A DNA stretch of 64,000 nt from an uncultured Clostridia bacterium (GTDB taxonomy: Bacteria > Bacillota > Clostridia > Lachnospirales > Lachnospiraceae), in contig CALBKM010000042.1 in the NCBI GenBank assembly GCA_937895705.1, positions 62,001 to 126,000 on the forward strand. Reading direction: 5' to 3'. The notes beneath the pieces were generated by a model, which saw only the letters and a program-made list of their open reading frames with translations, was not told the origin of the DNA and did not search any database. Below, in pieces: positions 6,851-16,803 of this stretch (the first letter of the stretch is position 1; each line of letters starts with the position of its first letter). Made by a program: the position numbers and the translations under genes.

Positions 6851-7921
6851 TTACTTTACTTCAACTACCCAGCCCTTGCTCTCCTTAATCTTACCGAGCT
6901 GAATACCGGTTATAGTATCGTACAACTTCTGGCTGTACTCACCGATGGAACCGTCCTTAATCTGCATTACACGGTCGCCGAAACGAAGCGCTCCTACCGG
7001 AGAAATAACCGCTGCTGTACCGGTACCGAATACTTCTTCTAAGGTACCTGCTTCGTAAGCATCTACAAGCTCCTGTGCGGATACACGACGCTCCTCTACA
7101 GGAAGTCCCCACTCCTTACAGAGCTCAATAACAGAATTTCTGGTGATACCCGGTAAAATACTACCATTTAACATCGGGGTCACGATGGTGCCGTTAATCT
7201 TAAAGAAGATGTTCATTGCACCTACTTCTTCGATATACTTACGCTCTACACCGTCAAGCCACAATACCTGGGAATAACCTGCATCGTGTGCCTTCATCTG
7301 TGCTGCCATGGACGCTACGTAGTTACCGCCGGTCTTTGCCTCACCGATACCACCCTTTACGGCTCTTACATAGTCATCCTCAATCCAAATCTTAACCGGG
7401 TTAAGACCTTCCGGATAGTACGGACCTACCGGGGAAAGGATGATGATGAACTGGTACGTATCGGACGGACGTACACCGAGGAACGGGTCGGTTGCGATGA
7501 TGAACGGACGAATGTACAGGGAGGTACCCGGCTTATTCGGAACCCATGCCTCATCCACCTTAACCACAGCTTTAACAGCCTCTACGAAGTCCTCAATCGG
7601 AAGCTCCGGAATGCACAGTCTCTTGTTGGTGTTGTTGGTACGCTTTGCATTCATGTCCGGACGGAACAAAAGCACTCTGCCGTCATCGGCGCGGTAAGCC
7701 TTTAAGCCCTCGAACATTTCCTGACCGTAATGGAATACCATTGCGGACGGCTCTAACACGATCGGCTGATACGGTACGACACGCGGATCAAACCAGCCTT
7801 TGCCGGTCTCATAATTCATAATAAACATGTGGTCGGTAAAAATGGTACCGAACTTTAACGGGTTGTCCGGAGTCGGCAACGGCTTCGGATTGGTAGTCTT
7901 CTCGATTCTGATGTTTAACAT
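6851..7921 (-). CDS. ilvE: Branched-chain amino acid aminotransferase
   Basis: The protein has 356 residues and belongs to fold type IV PLP aminotransferases. It interconverts leucine, isoleucine or valine and their 2-oxo acids. Family motifs include FEGLKAYR near the substrate pocket, the PLP lysine in the QVLWLDGVERKYIEEVGAMN region, and the phosphate-binding stretch EVFGTGTAAVISPVG. The start is ATG 7921 behind AAGGAGG; a longer reading from 7939 lacks a ribosome site. The length fits the long BCAT subfamily. The gene appears monocistronic. Confidence 0.95.
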   Translation of the reverse strand: MLNIRIEKTTNPKPLPTPDNPLKFGTIFTDHMFIMNYETGKGWFDPRVVPYQPIVLEPSAMVFHYGQEMFEGLKAYRADDGRVLLFRPDMNAKRTNNTNKRLCIPELPIEDFVEAVKAVVKVDEAWVPNKPGTSLYIRPFIIATDPFLGVRPSDTYQFIIILSPVGPYYPEGLNPVKIWIEDDYVRAVKGGIGEAKTGGNYVASMAAQMKAHDAGYSQVLWLDGVERKYIEEVGAMNIFFKINGTIVTPMLNGSILPGITRNSVIELCKEWGLPVEERRVSAQELVDAYEAGTLEEVFGTGTAAVISPVGALRFGDRVMQIKDGSIGEYSQKLYDTITGIQLGKIKESKGWVVEVK

Positions 7922-7995
7922 GGTAACATCCTCCTTCAAATATGTTCTTTTTCACGGTTATCTGACATAGGACATGCTCACACAGTCCCCTTCAT

Positions 7996-8490
7996 CTAAC
8001 CTTTCTTACGGACATACCGACAGCGCTCGTAAATCAAATCGTAATACGTCTGTTCGTCGGAAACATCTGCCAGTTCCCACTCCGGATCCTTGTCCAAATT
8101 CGGGAAATACGTGTCCGCATCATATTCATAATCAATTTTTGTAATAAAGGCTTCGTCACAATAAGGTAAAAACTGCTCAAATACCGACGCACCTCCGATA
8201 ACATATACCTGATCGGTGGGATACTGCGAAATCTCTTCCATTGCTTCTTCAAAACTATGTACCACAGTTACATCGTTCAACTTCAGGTCTTTCTTTCTCG
8301 TCAAAATGATGTTGTTACGGTCACGAGGCGGTTGTCCCGCAGAAAACTCTTCCTGCACACAGCGTCCCATTACCACGGTCTTGTACATGGTTTCAAAACG
8401 GAAAAACTTCTCATCCGTCGGAATCCGAACCAAGCGTCCGCCTCCTTTTCCGATGGCCCAATTGTTATCTACGGTAGCAATCAGCTTCAT
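7996..8490 (-). CDS. folA: Dihydrofolate reductase
   Basis: The protein has 164 residues. It reduces dihydrofolate to tetrahydrofolate with NADPH. It shows the DHFR order: MKLIATVDNNWAIGKGG at the N-terminus, TVVMGRCVQEEF, NNIILTR, and VYVIGGASVFEQFLPYCDEAFITKI. The usual active-site acidic residue is in the PTDEKFFR helix. The start is moderate (AGGGCGC). It lies behind ilvE and ahead of valS on the same strand but with 70-120 bp gaps, so it may be a separate unit. Confidence 0.93.
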   Translation of the reverse strand: MKLIATVDNNWAIGKGGGRLVRIPTDEKFFRFETMYKTVVMGRCVQEEFSAGQPPRDRNNIILTRKKDLKLNDVTVVHSFEEAMEEISQYPTDQVYVIGGASVFEQFLPYCDEAFITKIDYEYDADTYFPNLDKDPEWELADVSDEQTYYDLIYERCRYVRKKG

Positions 8491-8607
8491 CTGCGCCCTG
8501 CCTTTCTTACTAATATGACAAATATTGTAACTCTACTTTATCCAGAATGCAAGCACTTTTTTACAGTAACGTGAAAAAATACATAGAAAGCACCCGGGAT
8601 TTTACCA

Positions 8608-10980
8608 TCAGTTTCTGAGAATAAGATTCTCTGCTCCCGTGCAGGCTTTAATATCCTTCTCGGACTTTCGATAAAAGTCCCGGAATCGTTTCGGACAGGT
8701 AATAATCAATTCCGGAATGGAGTCCTTCATGGACATCTGGCGTTCCGTCTTGTTTTTTCGTACCTCTGCGATAATCTCTTTCAGATGTTCCCCGAAATCG
8801 ATATAAATTCGCTCCTCATTTTTCATCTCCCACCGTGTCTCATGCAACGACTTCTCTTTCTCCTGCTTTCTGTAAAAATCCTGATAAATATAGTCCGTCA
8901 CGTACGGTGTATAAATCGCATACAGCTTTAAAATACCAAGCAAGCTGTAGTAAACCGCAATCTGTCCCGAATAGCGGTTTTCCGCACCGTGCTTTTCCGG
9001 CTGATACAGTCTTTCCTTTGCAATCTCGATATAATAATCGCAAAAATCTCTCCAAAACAGCGTGTCGATTTCATGTCTTGCCTGACCGATTTCATAATGT
9101 TCCAACAACGCAGTCGCTTTCTTTGTCGTCTCATTTACTCTCTGCAATATCCAACGGTCAATCGGCAACAAATCCGCTTCCTCGTAATGCTCCGGCTTCT
9201 TAAAATCTTCCAGCTGTAAAATCGCAAACTTTGCAGCGTTATAAAGCTTGTTAATGAATCGTTTGGAAACTTTCAACTCCTCTTCACTAAAGAAGGTATC
9301 GGTTCCCAGCTTACTGTTTGCTGCCCAGTAACGAATAGCATCCGCAGAGTGGTTTTCGATTAAAGCCATCGGAGAATCGGAAGCATTACTCTTTGATTTA
9401 CTTATCTTTTCTCCCGGCTTTGCCAAAACAAACCCGCTGATCATAATATCCTTCCACGGAATTTTTCCGGTATGATACAAACTCTTAACAATAGAATAAA
9501 AGGCCCAGGTCCGGATAATCTCATGTGCCTGACAACGCATGCCCATTGGGAAAATCTCCTCCGTAATCGCATCCTTTTCTCCGTACTTTGCATTAATCAA
9601 TGTAGTTACGGAAGAGGTCGCCCATGTATCAAATACCGCTTCCTCCGGTAGAAATTCATTGCATCCGCAAGGGCATGCATGTAACGGCGAAGCTTCCAAC
9701 GGATTTACCGGCAACTGCTCTTCCTCCGCAAAAACCGGTTCCTTACATTCCTTACAATACCATACCGGAAACGGTACGCCGAAATACCGCTGCCTGGAAA
9801 TGCACCAATCCCACTTCAGGTTTTCTACCCATAAAATATAACGGTTCTTCATATGCTCCGGATACCAGTTGATTTCATCCGCTGCCTTTAGAAAACGCTC
9901 TTTCTCCGTCAACACATCAATATACCACTGCTTGGAAGGAATAAATTCAACCCCTTTTCCGCACCGTTCATGAATTCCGATCATATGACTGATGGTTTCC
10001 TGCTTTACCAGAAGCCCCTTTTCGCGTAAAAGCTCTATGATATGTTCTCTGGCTTTTTCCACCGTCATGCCTCCGATGAAACTTATGCTGTCCTCAATTT
10101 TTCCGTTCGGCAAAATTATTTTTTTGTAAGCCAAATTATGTTTCTGATACCACTCTGCATCCGTGGCATCTCCGAAGGTGGCACACATTACCGCACCGGT
10201 TCCCTTCTCCATGGAAACGGATTCGTCCGTTAAAATCGGAATTTCGAACTCATACAACGGTACCTTTGCCTTTTTCCCTACATACTCTTTAAACCGCTCA
10301 TCCTCCGGATGTACAAAAATGCAAACACACCCCGCCAAAAGTTCCGGTCTTGTTGTTGCAATGAGCAAATTCCCCAAGGATGTCTTAAACTCCAAATAAT
10401 TAAAAGTAGTCTCGCATTCCTTAGTTTCCAGCTCCGCCTGCGCAATGGAAGTCCGGCATTCCGTACACCACAATACCGGAGATTCTTTCATATAGGCTTT
10501 CTTGTTTTTAGCCAACTCAATAAAAGACTTCTGAGAGATTTTCTGGGACAAATCCGATATGGTCTGATATTGCAAATCCCAGTCTACGCTAAAGCCCAAC
10601 CGCTTCCAGAGTTTTTTAAATTCTCCTTCGTACTTATCGATGGTACACATACATTTTCCGCGGAATTCACTTCTCGGCAACATACTTGCGTAAATCTTTT
10701 CCTCTTTTTCTACCAGTCGCTCCGTCGGCAAACCGTTGTCATCAAATCCGAACGGGTAAAACACATCGTATCCCTGCATTCGTTTGAAACGTGCAATCAT
10801 CTCTGCCTGGGTATAGGAAAACACATGCCCGATATGCAGTTTTCCGCTTACCGTCGGCGGTGGCGTATCAATGGAAAATACTTTTCCCGCCGTTCCGTGC
10901 CGATACCGGTAAATTCCCTCCTCATCCCAAAACCGTTCCAGTTCTGTTTCCGCGCTCATAAAATTGTACTTCTTGTCCAT
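8608..10980 (-). CDS. valS: Valyl-tRNA synthetase, short form
   Basis: The protein has 790 residues. It charges tRNA-Val. It is a class Ia synthetase: the HIGH motif is in SGKLHIGHVFSY (residues 49-52) and the KMSKS motif is the variant KISKS in GEKISKSKSNASDSPMAL, about residue 525. The CP1 editing domain lies between, and a zinc knuckle (CKEC...CPCGC) is visible. Typical bacterial ValRS has about 880 residues and a C-terminal coiled coil; here the tail is short, resembling the alternative archaeal-like type. Expression is controlled by the T-box leader upstream, whose specifier reads GUA. The start follows AAGGAGG. Confidence 0.93.
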   Translation of the reverse strand: MDKKYNFMSAETELERFWDEEGIYRYRHGTAGKVFSIDTPPPTVSGKLHIGHVFSYTQAEMIARFKRMQGYDVFYPFGFDDNGLPTERLVEKEEKIYASMLPRSEFRGKCMCTIDKYEGEFKKLWKRLGFSVDWDLQYQTISDLSQKISQKSFIELAKNKKAYMKESPVLWCTECRTSIAQAELETKECETTFNYLEFKTSLGNLLIATTRPELLAGCVCIFVHPEDERFKEYVGKKAKVPLYEFEIPILTDESVSMEKGTGAVMCATFGDATDAEWYQKHNLAYKKIILPNGKIEDSISFIGGMTVEKAREHIIELLREKGLLVKQETISHMIGIHERCGKGVEFIPSKQWYIDVLTEKERFLKAADEINWYPEHMKNRYILWVENLKWDWCISRQRYFGVPFPVWYCKECKEPVFAEEEQLPVNPLEASPLHACPCGCNEFLPEEAVFDTWATSSVTTLINAKYGEKDAITEEIFPMGMRCQAHEIIRTWAFYSIVKSLYHTGKIPWKDIMISGFVLAKPGEKISKSKSNASDSPMALIENHSADAIRYWAANSKLGTDTFFSEEELKVSKRFINKLYNAAKFAILQLEDFKKPEHYEEADLLPIDRWILQRVNETTKKATALLEHYEIGQARHEIDTLFWRDFCDYYIEIAKERLYQPEKHGAENRYSGQIAVYYSLLGILKLYAIYTPYVTDYIYQDFYRKQEKEKSLHETRWEMKNEERIYIDFGEHLKEIIAEVRKNKTERQMSMKDSIPELIITCPKRFRDFYRKSEKDIKACTGAENLILRN

Positions 10981-11023
10981 GCGGATACCTCCTTATAAAA
11001 TAAAATTATTTTACAAAACAGAC

Positions 11024-11320
11024 AAAAAAAGCCGCCCTAAGCAAACGCTTAGGGCGAACTGACATGTCCGTGGTACCACCTAACTTCAGAAATACTTCTG
11101 CACTCACTACAATACGGGAATCATGTACGCATTCCGATATTGCTTCCCCAGATAACGGTGGGAATCTCCGTTGGAGCCTACTTAGAATCATCCGTTCGGT
11201 CCAAAGCTCAAAGGCTACTTCCATACACCCTTCACGAAAGTTTTCACCAACCACTTTCTCTCTGTCATCCGGAATTGTATGTACTCCTCCTCGTCAATGC
11301 TTTTTGTCTGTAATTGTTAG
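11024..11320 (-). promoter_or_regulatory. T-box riboswitch (valine) of valS
   Basis: From the promoter at 11327-11355 the leader contains Stem I with the AGAGAGAA bulge, a lower helix CATACA/TGTATG, and a specifier bulge GAAGUAGCC with GUA at 11218-11216 (a Val codon). The T-box core AGGTGGTACCACGG is at 11081-11068. The terminator is GCCCTAAGC...GCTTAGGGC at 11029-11056 followed by a run of seven T. Uncharged tRNA-Val should stabilise the antiterminator and turn valS on. This leader fills the gap between the HD-GYP gene and valS. Confidence 0.93.
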
Positions 11321-11326
11321 TTCATG

Positions 11327-11355
11327 ATTATAAAGGAAACTCTTCCTTTTGTCAA
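11327..11355 (-). promoter_or_regulatory. valS promoter
   Basis: Perfect consensus TTGACA (11355-11350), 17-bp spacer, TATAAT (11332-11327). Confidence 0.9.
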
Positions 11356-11371
11356 CCACTTTTCTTTCATT

Positions 11372-13066
11372 TTACTTATTCTCGTTATAGAACGCTTCCA
11401 GTTCCGGTCTGCACTCCAAAAACACCCTTCCAAGGTCCGGATCAAAATGCTGTCCCATGGACTCTTCCATAATACGGAACGCCTCCTCGTAAGAAAACGC
11501 CTCCTTATAGCAACGCTTACTTACCAAGGCATCAAACACATCCGCCAGCGCCATAATGCGGGCTTCCACCGGAATTTCCGTCCCTGCCTTTCCTGCCGGA
11601 TAACCCGATCCGTTCCACTTCTCATGATGGTAATATGCCACGTTTTTTGCCACTTCCACAAAAGCCTCATCCTCCACGCCTTGCAGAATGGACTCCACAA
11701 TCCGGGCTCCTTCCGCAGAATGACGTTTCATTTCCGCATACTCCTCATCCGTATACTTCCCCGGTTTCCGAAGCACCGCATCATCAATGGCAATCTTACC
11801 AAGGTCATGCATCGGCGCTGCCTTAATAACGAGCTTCAAAAACTCATTGGAAAAACCAAAGTGCTTCCCGTAATCCGCCAATTTTTCCGTAAAAATCCGA
11901 ACCACCCGACTGGTTCGTTTGATATGACCGCCGGTGTTGCTGTCTCTGTTTTCCACCATTTCCGCCATACCGAGTACCATCATATCCTTGATATAGGTAA
12001 TATGCTCTGTCTTCTCCTCTACTTCTTCCTCCAATTTGGAATTATACTCTTCGATTGCATTGTAATATTTGCGCTCTGCGGTCCGGTCAATAAATTCGAT
12101 TAAAAAGCCGGCAAAGGTCTTTTTTCCGTGTACCAATTCCCTGACATCCACATGAAAATAACGGTCCTCCACAGCAATCGTCCGGCTTGTTCTGATATCA
12201 TCGTCATCCCGTAACAGCCCGCGAATTACCTTTTGATACAGACAACTTTCCGAAACAGGTATTGCCTTATCCACAACCCAGCTTTTTACCTCCGGAAACA
12301 ATTCTTTCACATTATTATTTGCACTGATGTACCGGCATTTACTGTCTATTACAATATATCCGTATTCCTGCAATTTTTCCACGGAACTGAGAATATTTGC
12401 AGACATATCATACATATTGATGCGGTCGAAATATCGCATCAGTAACACCATTCCGATTACATACCCCACCGTAAGATAACTCACTTCGCTCCCGATCAGC
12501 CTCTCTATAATGTAGGTAAGAAACACCGCACAACAAATAAAACTCATCGTCACTACCGTTCGTGTGGGAATTTCTTTCCTTTTTCTGATTGCGTAGATAA
12601 TAAACGAAATCAACATAATACTGTACAATATCATCATAACCGGATACAGGATATGAATCGGCCCGTATTCCTTCACAACATAATTAAATCCGTTTCCGTG
12701 TACCAGCTCCACTGATTTATAGTACCATTTATTATGTCCGATTGTCATAGCAAATCCCAAAACCACGGTGGCATAGCCCAACAGAATATATTTAAAACAA
12801 CGGTTTACACGGATATTGCTCAATCTTGTTACAATCAGAAAAACCAAAAAGGGCAGATAACACCCTCCCACATACATGATTTTATTTGCCCAAATCGCCG
12901 ATTCCACAGTCTCGGAAACAGAAATCATATAATGGCCGCCGCAATTTACGGTCAGCAAAACACTGAACAAAACAAACGCATTATCCACTTTCCTGTTTTT
13001 AATGAGAATCCCTGCAGTCATTACTACCGCAATCAGAAATACAATCAAATAAAACCATGTAACCAT
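11372..13066 (-). CDS. Membrane receptor with 7TM domain, PAS-like domain and HD-GYP domain
   Basis: The protein has 564 residues. Residues 1-225 form about seven membrane spans of the HisKA_7TM type. Next is a PAS-like region (YGYIVIDSKCRYISANNNV) and a coiled coil with EVEEKTEHI. The C-terminal 190 residues are an HD-GYP domain with MVENRDSNTGGHIKRT, HDLGKIAIDD and HHEKWNGSGYP, the hallmark of c-di-GMP phosphodiesterases. The domain keeps the metal-binding His and Asp residues. It probably senses an envelope or soluble signal and degrades c-di-GMP or a related dinucleotide. The start follows AAGGAGG. The HD protein gene lies just upstream on the same strand. Confidence 0.9.
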   Translation of the reverse strand: MVTWFYLIVFLIAVVMTAGILIKNRKVDNAFVLFSVLLTVNCGGHYMISVSETVESAIWANKIMYVGGCYLPFLVFLIVTRLSNIRVNRCFKYILLGYATVVLGFAMTIGHNKWYYKSVELVHGNGFNYVVKEYGPIHILYPVMMILYSIMLISFIIYAIRKRKEIPTRTVVTMSFICCAVFLTYIIERLIGSEVSYLTVGYVIGMVLLMRYFDRINMYDMSANILSSVEKLQEYGYIVIDSKCRYISANNNVKELFPEVKSWVVDKAIPVSESCLYQKVIRGLLRDDDDIRTSRTIAVEDRYFHVDVRELVHGKKTFAGFLIEFIDRTAERKYYNAIEEYNSKLEEEVEEKTEHITYIKDMMVLGMAEMVENRDSNTGGHIKRTSRVVRIFTEKLADYGKHFGFSNEFLKLVIKAAPMHDLGKIAIDDAVLRKPGKYTDEEYAEMKRHSAEGARIVESILQGVEDEAFVEVAKNVAYYHHEKWNGSGYPAGKAGTEIPVEARIMALADVFDALVSKRCYKEAFSYEEAFRIMEESMGQHFDPDLGRVFLECRPELEAFYNENK

Positions 13067-13140
13067 AGGCGTCCTCCTTTGTATACTTCAAAAGCGGCCC
13101 CGGTTCCTATCGGTCCCGAGGTCCGCTCCAAACACCAAAC

Positions 13141-13806
13141 CTACATCAATTGTTGTCCGTTAATTACCAGACGAAATGCCTGTCCCAGATGTTCCGCTGC
13201 CTTCTTACAGAGAATCATACGGTTTAAGAAAATCTCAAAATAATTCGCCACGGAACACTCCTCCGTGTCAATGGTCAGCTTCAACTCGATACACTCTCCC
13301 TTACGGACAATAACCTCCGACTCCTTCACGGAATAGTTTACCCGGTCATGAATATCAAAGGTAGCAAAATCCTGGTTACGCACACGGGTATAGCGCACAT
13401 CGGTTTTATCCGCCAGAATAAGTGCCGCAGCCACCGGATTTACCGGATATGCGGTGGATTCATCGTGATTGCCGATGGCAGTAATAATGGTAGCGATATC
13501 CTCATCGTCCGCTCCCATTTTATCCAAAATACGGAAGGCCATCACGGCCCCGCTCTGGGCATGGTCGATACGATTGATGACATTGCCGATATCGTGCAAA
13601 TATCCGGCAATCTTCGCCAACTCGATTTCCCGGTCGCTGTAACCCAAAGTTTCTAAAATATCACTGGCCACCACAGCCACCTTCGTCACATGGGCAAAAC
13701 TATGCTCCGTATATCCAAGAGCCTTTAAAGACTCGTCTGCCTTTTTAATGTAAGTATCCACACTGGGATTTGCTTTTACTGCTTCGTAAGTAATCTTCAT
13801 CGTCAT
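13141..13806 (-). CDS. HD-domain phosphohydrolase
   Basis: The protein has 221 residues. The HD motif set is EHSFAHVTKVAVVA, IAGYLHDIGNVINRIDH, and AIGNHDESTAYP, giving the H...HD...D metal site. Such HD proteins hydrolyse phosphate esters of nucleotides or signalling molecules. The C-terminal 80 residues (beta-rich, with NYFEIFLNRMILCKKAAEHLG) are specific to this subfamily and without known role. The ATG overlaps the stop of the GH115 gene (TAATG), so translation is coupled; a second ATG two codons later is an equal alternative. Confidence 0.85.
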   Translation of the reverse strand: MTMKITYEAVKANPSVDTYIKKADESLKALGYTEHSFAHVTKVAVVASDILETLGYSDREIELAKIAGYLHDIGNVINRIDHAQSGAVMAFRILDKMGADDEDIATIITAIGNHDESTAYPVNPVAAALILADKTDVRYTRVRNQDFATFDIHDRVNYSVKESEVIVRKGECIELKLTIDTEECSVANYFEIFLNRMILCKKAAEHLGQAFRLVINGQQLM

Positions 13807-16655
13807 TAATCAACCCGCGGACCAAGGTAAGACTCTTTCACCGGTTTTGCAAGCGGATATACAACAAGCTTCTGTACTACCACACCGGCATCCACCGCTC
13901 CCATGGTCAGGCGGTTTTCCCCTTTCTTTAATGTTACGGTCACTTCACATGTTCTAATATTATCCAGAACATTCTCATTCCATTCCCTGTTGTGACAATT
14001 TCCCGCCAGGAAATTGTTCGGAAGAGTCGAGAATACCTCTGTTGCACCGTCGTTTGCGGTCAATGCCAGACGTTGGGCGTCTCCCGGATACAGCGGATTG
14101 GTCGGTGATACATATACCGTCACACCGTATTGTCCGTCCTGTGCCGCTTCAAATAAATAGGTAAGCTCCGCCGTTTCGTGCTTTACTGCCTGCTCTGCCG
14201 TAAAGCTCTCCGTTGTCGGATATACCTTTACGGAATCCTTCGTACGTCCGTAATTTGTCAAAAGCTTATACTCTGCAGAACCTTCCTTGCGGCTTTCCGC
14301 AAAATCTCCGGCCTCAAACACCACGTACTCTCCGATGCCCTGCACCTGCTTGATATAGTCCTTGGCAAAGCTCTCCTTCCGAAGCTTCACAAGGGTCGGC
14401 GCCACACGCTCCACCTTAAGCTCAAAGGTTCTTCCGTTTGCGGAAATCTTCACCGTACCGGCGGCTCCCGCTTCTCCGCCTGCCACCTGAATCGTAAGCC
14501 AGGCGTTCCGCTTGTAGGACCCCTTTGTTGTCTCTGCTGAACATTCACCTTCCGTTACCACGGAAAATTCCACCTTCTCCGCACCGCCGTTTAACAGTTC
14601 CACCCGGACCGCACCGCCGGCACGCGGTGTGGTGACGCCGATACTTCCGCCGAGATAAATTCTTCCTTCACCGAACAAACGAAGAGCCGGTCTTGCACCT
14701 TTTACTCCGTACACGGTCTGTGCCACCGGATACTGCCAGCCTTCGTCGTTCCACGCCCGGAACCCGATATGAGCGGAGGACATCATGTGATTCCATTTCC
14801 CCTCGGCTACACTGTGATATTCCCGGGTCAGCTCCGTATCCTTTAAAATGGTACTTTCAATTTCCTTTGCATAACGGTTTGCCACCGTCATACCGCTTCT
14901 TGCATAATACTGATTCAACCCTGCCGCCGTTTGCATCAGAATCACGTTGGCAGATGCCACCGCCGGAAAATACACCAACTGGAAAAAAGCTGCTTTATAC
15001 TCTTTTTTACAGGACTCATACAACTTCACAGCAGTCTCGATAAGCTTTCTGACACGGGAACGAATCCATTCCGTCTCTCCGTAATGTACCGGATGGTACA
15101 CATTTGCCCCCATCACTTCCGGACGACGCATACCGTTTAAGCGCGTATATTCCTTTAACACATAAGAAATCTCATTTAACTCACTTTCCGTAAAGCCGCC
15201 GGAAAACTGCTGTTTCACAAAAGCATCCGTAAACTCCTCGGTCCGGTTCGGCGCAGACGTACCGTTTTTCTCAAAGTCATAGGCCAAATCCATAAAATAT
15301 GAAAGCGGAAACTCCTGGGGCTTTAAGTCGCCCACATTCACAATCCAAATATCCCGGATGCCGTAATCATAGGCCATGGACATCTGCTCCCATACCTTGG
15401 CAATCGGTGTAGAATTCACCCACTCGTAAGACACCGGGCCGCCGTGGTAATCAAAGTGGTAATACATGCCGTAGCCGCCTTTACGGTCCCGAAGTTCCTT
15501 TGTCGGCAAAGTACGCATATTACCGAAATTATCCTCACAAAGCATCAGCGTCACGCCGTTAAGGCCGTCCCAGTCCCTAAGGCCCGGCGTATCCGCATCT
15601 CCGTAGTAATACTCCTCCACTTCCTTATAAAGGGCCAGCATTTGCGGCACCTGCGACGTATCCTCGTTCACATGCTTTGCGATTAACTTCCTCTGCTCCG
15701 TAATAATATCCTTCAGCAGACTGATATTCTGTTCCAAGGTCGCATCCGGCCCCAGCATGGAAGAATCCCGCTCCCCCCGCATACCGATAGTAATAATATT
15801 TTCAAACTTACCGCTGCGAGCAAGACCTTCCTCCCAGTAAGTGAGAAGCCCCTCCCTGTTGGTATAATAGTTCCACTCGTTTCCGAACCGGCTCTTTGGT
15901 CCTCTTACCTTGTCCCACTCCTCACTGGCACGTAGACACGGCTCATGATGGGACGTCCCCATAACAACTCCGTATGTATCCGCCAGTTCTGCGTTTGCAA
16001 GTCCCGGCCCGTCAAGCGGGAAAGACGCAGACCACATAGCCGGCCATATATAATTTCCTTTCATACGAAGCAAAAGCTCAAATACGTGGTCATACATCTG
16101 CGCATTGAAATCTCCGAACTTCTCCACTGCCCAGTTTCCGAAGGATGGCCATTCATCATTAATGAAAAAGCCTCTGTACTTTACGGACGGCTCCTTAGAT
16201 GTAATCATCTGCGCATCATAAACAGTCGGCTCCTTGCATTTTACCGGAGGCACATCCGCCCAATACACCAGATGCGATACTCCGATACACTCGGAAATAT
16301 GAAACAGGCCGTAAATGGTACCCCGCTTGTCACTGCCGGCAACAACCAAAACGGCCTTATTCCCCTCGCCTACCACGGTGATTTTATATACTTCTCTCTT
16401 CCCCTTAATTTCGGACAAATCAAGGAGCCCCTCCTTCTCATACAAATCCAGAATCGGACTCTGCCCCACCGTAGCCGCCAACACGCACCCCGACGGTTTC
16501 TTCACCTTCTTCGGCTGCTCTACCTTCGGCAAACGGCCGGATACGAGTTGCACATCCTTACAGACCTTTTCCGCAATGAGACGCACGCCTTCAAAGGCTT
16601 CCTTTTCTACCACAAACGGGACCGCACTGTTCCCGTGAACCAGCTTAAAACCCAT
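13806..16655 (-). CDS. GH115 alpha-glucuronidase
   Basis: The protein has 949 residues. GH115 enzymes remove 4-O-methylglucuronic acid or glucuronic acid side groups from xylan. Family blocks visible are VKYRGFFINDEWPSFGNW, MYDHVFELLLRMKGNYIWPA, GVVMGTSHHEPCLRA, the NITIGMRGERD segment and DIWIVNVGDLKPQEFPLSYF. The C-terminal part has a beta-sandwich domain (PALRLFGEGRIYLGGS onward) of the kind that follows the catalytic core. No signal peptide is present, so the substrate must be an imported oligosaccharide. It has its own promoter and a strong AAAGGAG site. It is translationally coupled to the HD hydrolase. Confidence 0.93.
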   Translation of the reverse strand: MGFKLVHGNSAVPFVVEKEAFEGVRLIAEKVCKDVQLVSGRLPKVEQPKKVKKPSGCVLAATVGQSPILDLYEKEGLLDLSEIKGKREVYKITVVGEGNKAVLVVAGSDKRGTIYGLFHISECIGVSHLVYWADVPPVKCKEPTVYDAQMITSKEPSVKYRGFFINDEWPSFGNWAVEKFGDFNAQMYDHVFELLLRMKGNYIWPAMWSASFPLDGPGLANAELADTYGVVMGTSHHEPCLRASEEWDKVRGPKSRFGNEWNYYTNREGLLTYWEEGLARSGKFENIITIGMRGERDSSMLGPDATLEQNISLLKDIITEQRKLIAKHVNEDTSQVPQMLALYKEVEEYYYGDADTPGLRDWDGLNGVTLMLCEDNFGNMRTLPTKELRDRKGGYGMYYHFDYHGGPVSYEWVNSTPIAKVWEQMSMAYDYGIRDIWIVNVGDLKPQEFPLSYFMDLAYDFEKNGTSAPNRTEEFTDAFVKQQFSGGFTESELNEISYVLKEYTRLNGMRRPEVMGANVYHPVHYGETEWIRSRVRKLIETAVKLYESCKKEYKAAFFQLVYFPAVASANVILMQTAAGLNQYYARSGMTVANRYAKEIESTILKDTELTREYHSVAEGKWNHMMSSAHIGFRAWNDEGWQYPVAQTVYGVKGARPALRLFGEGRIYLGGSIGVTTPRAGGAVRVELLNGGAEKVEFSVVTEGECSAETTKGSYKRNAWLTIQVAGGEAGAAGTVKISANGRTFELKVERVAPTLVKLRKESFAKDYIKQVQGIGEYVVFEAGDFAESRKEGSAEYKLLTNYGRTKDSVKVYPTTESFTAEQAVKHETAELTYLFEAAQDGQYGVTVYVSPTNPLYPGDAQRLALTANDGATEVFSTLPNNFLAGNCHNREWNENVLDNIRTCEVTVTLKKGENRLTMGAVDAGVVVQKLVVYPLAKPVKESYLGPRVD

Positions 16656-16704
16656 GATAAAGCTCCTTTCCCTCTATCTTTCGTAACTAAAACATACTAT
16701 CTTA

Positions 16705-16733
16705 ATGATAGCACACTTAGAGCAAGGAAACAA
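16705..16733 (-). promoter_or_regulatory. GH115 operon promoter
   Basis: TTGTTT (16733-16728) and TATCAT (16710-16705) with a 17-bp spacer. An imperfect palindrome (CTATCTTAATGATAG, 16697-16711) overlaps the -10 and could be an operator. Confidence 0.6.
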
Positions 16734-16803
16734 CCGAATTTTGCGGAAAAAAGACAGTTTTTATTTAAAAAAACGACCCTCCTTTCTCCGACATGCACAC
16801 CGT

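Noticed and set aside
11006..11254. An 82-codon minus-strand frame upstream of valS
   Set aside because: It overlaps the T-box leader exactly; the structure and specifier explain the sequence.
13081..13140. GC-rich hairpin between the HD and HD-GYP genes as a terminator
   Set aside because: The stem is imperfect and no T-run follows, so it is not listed as a terminator.
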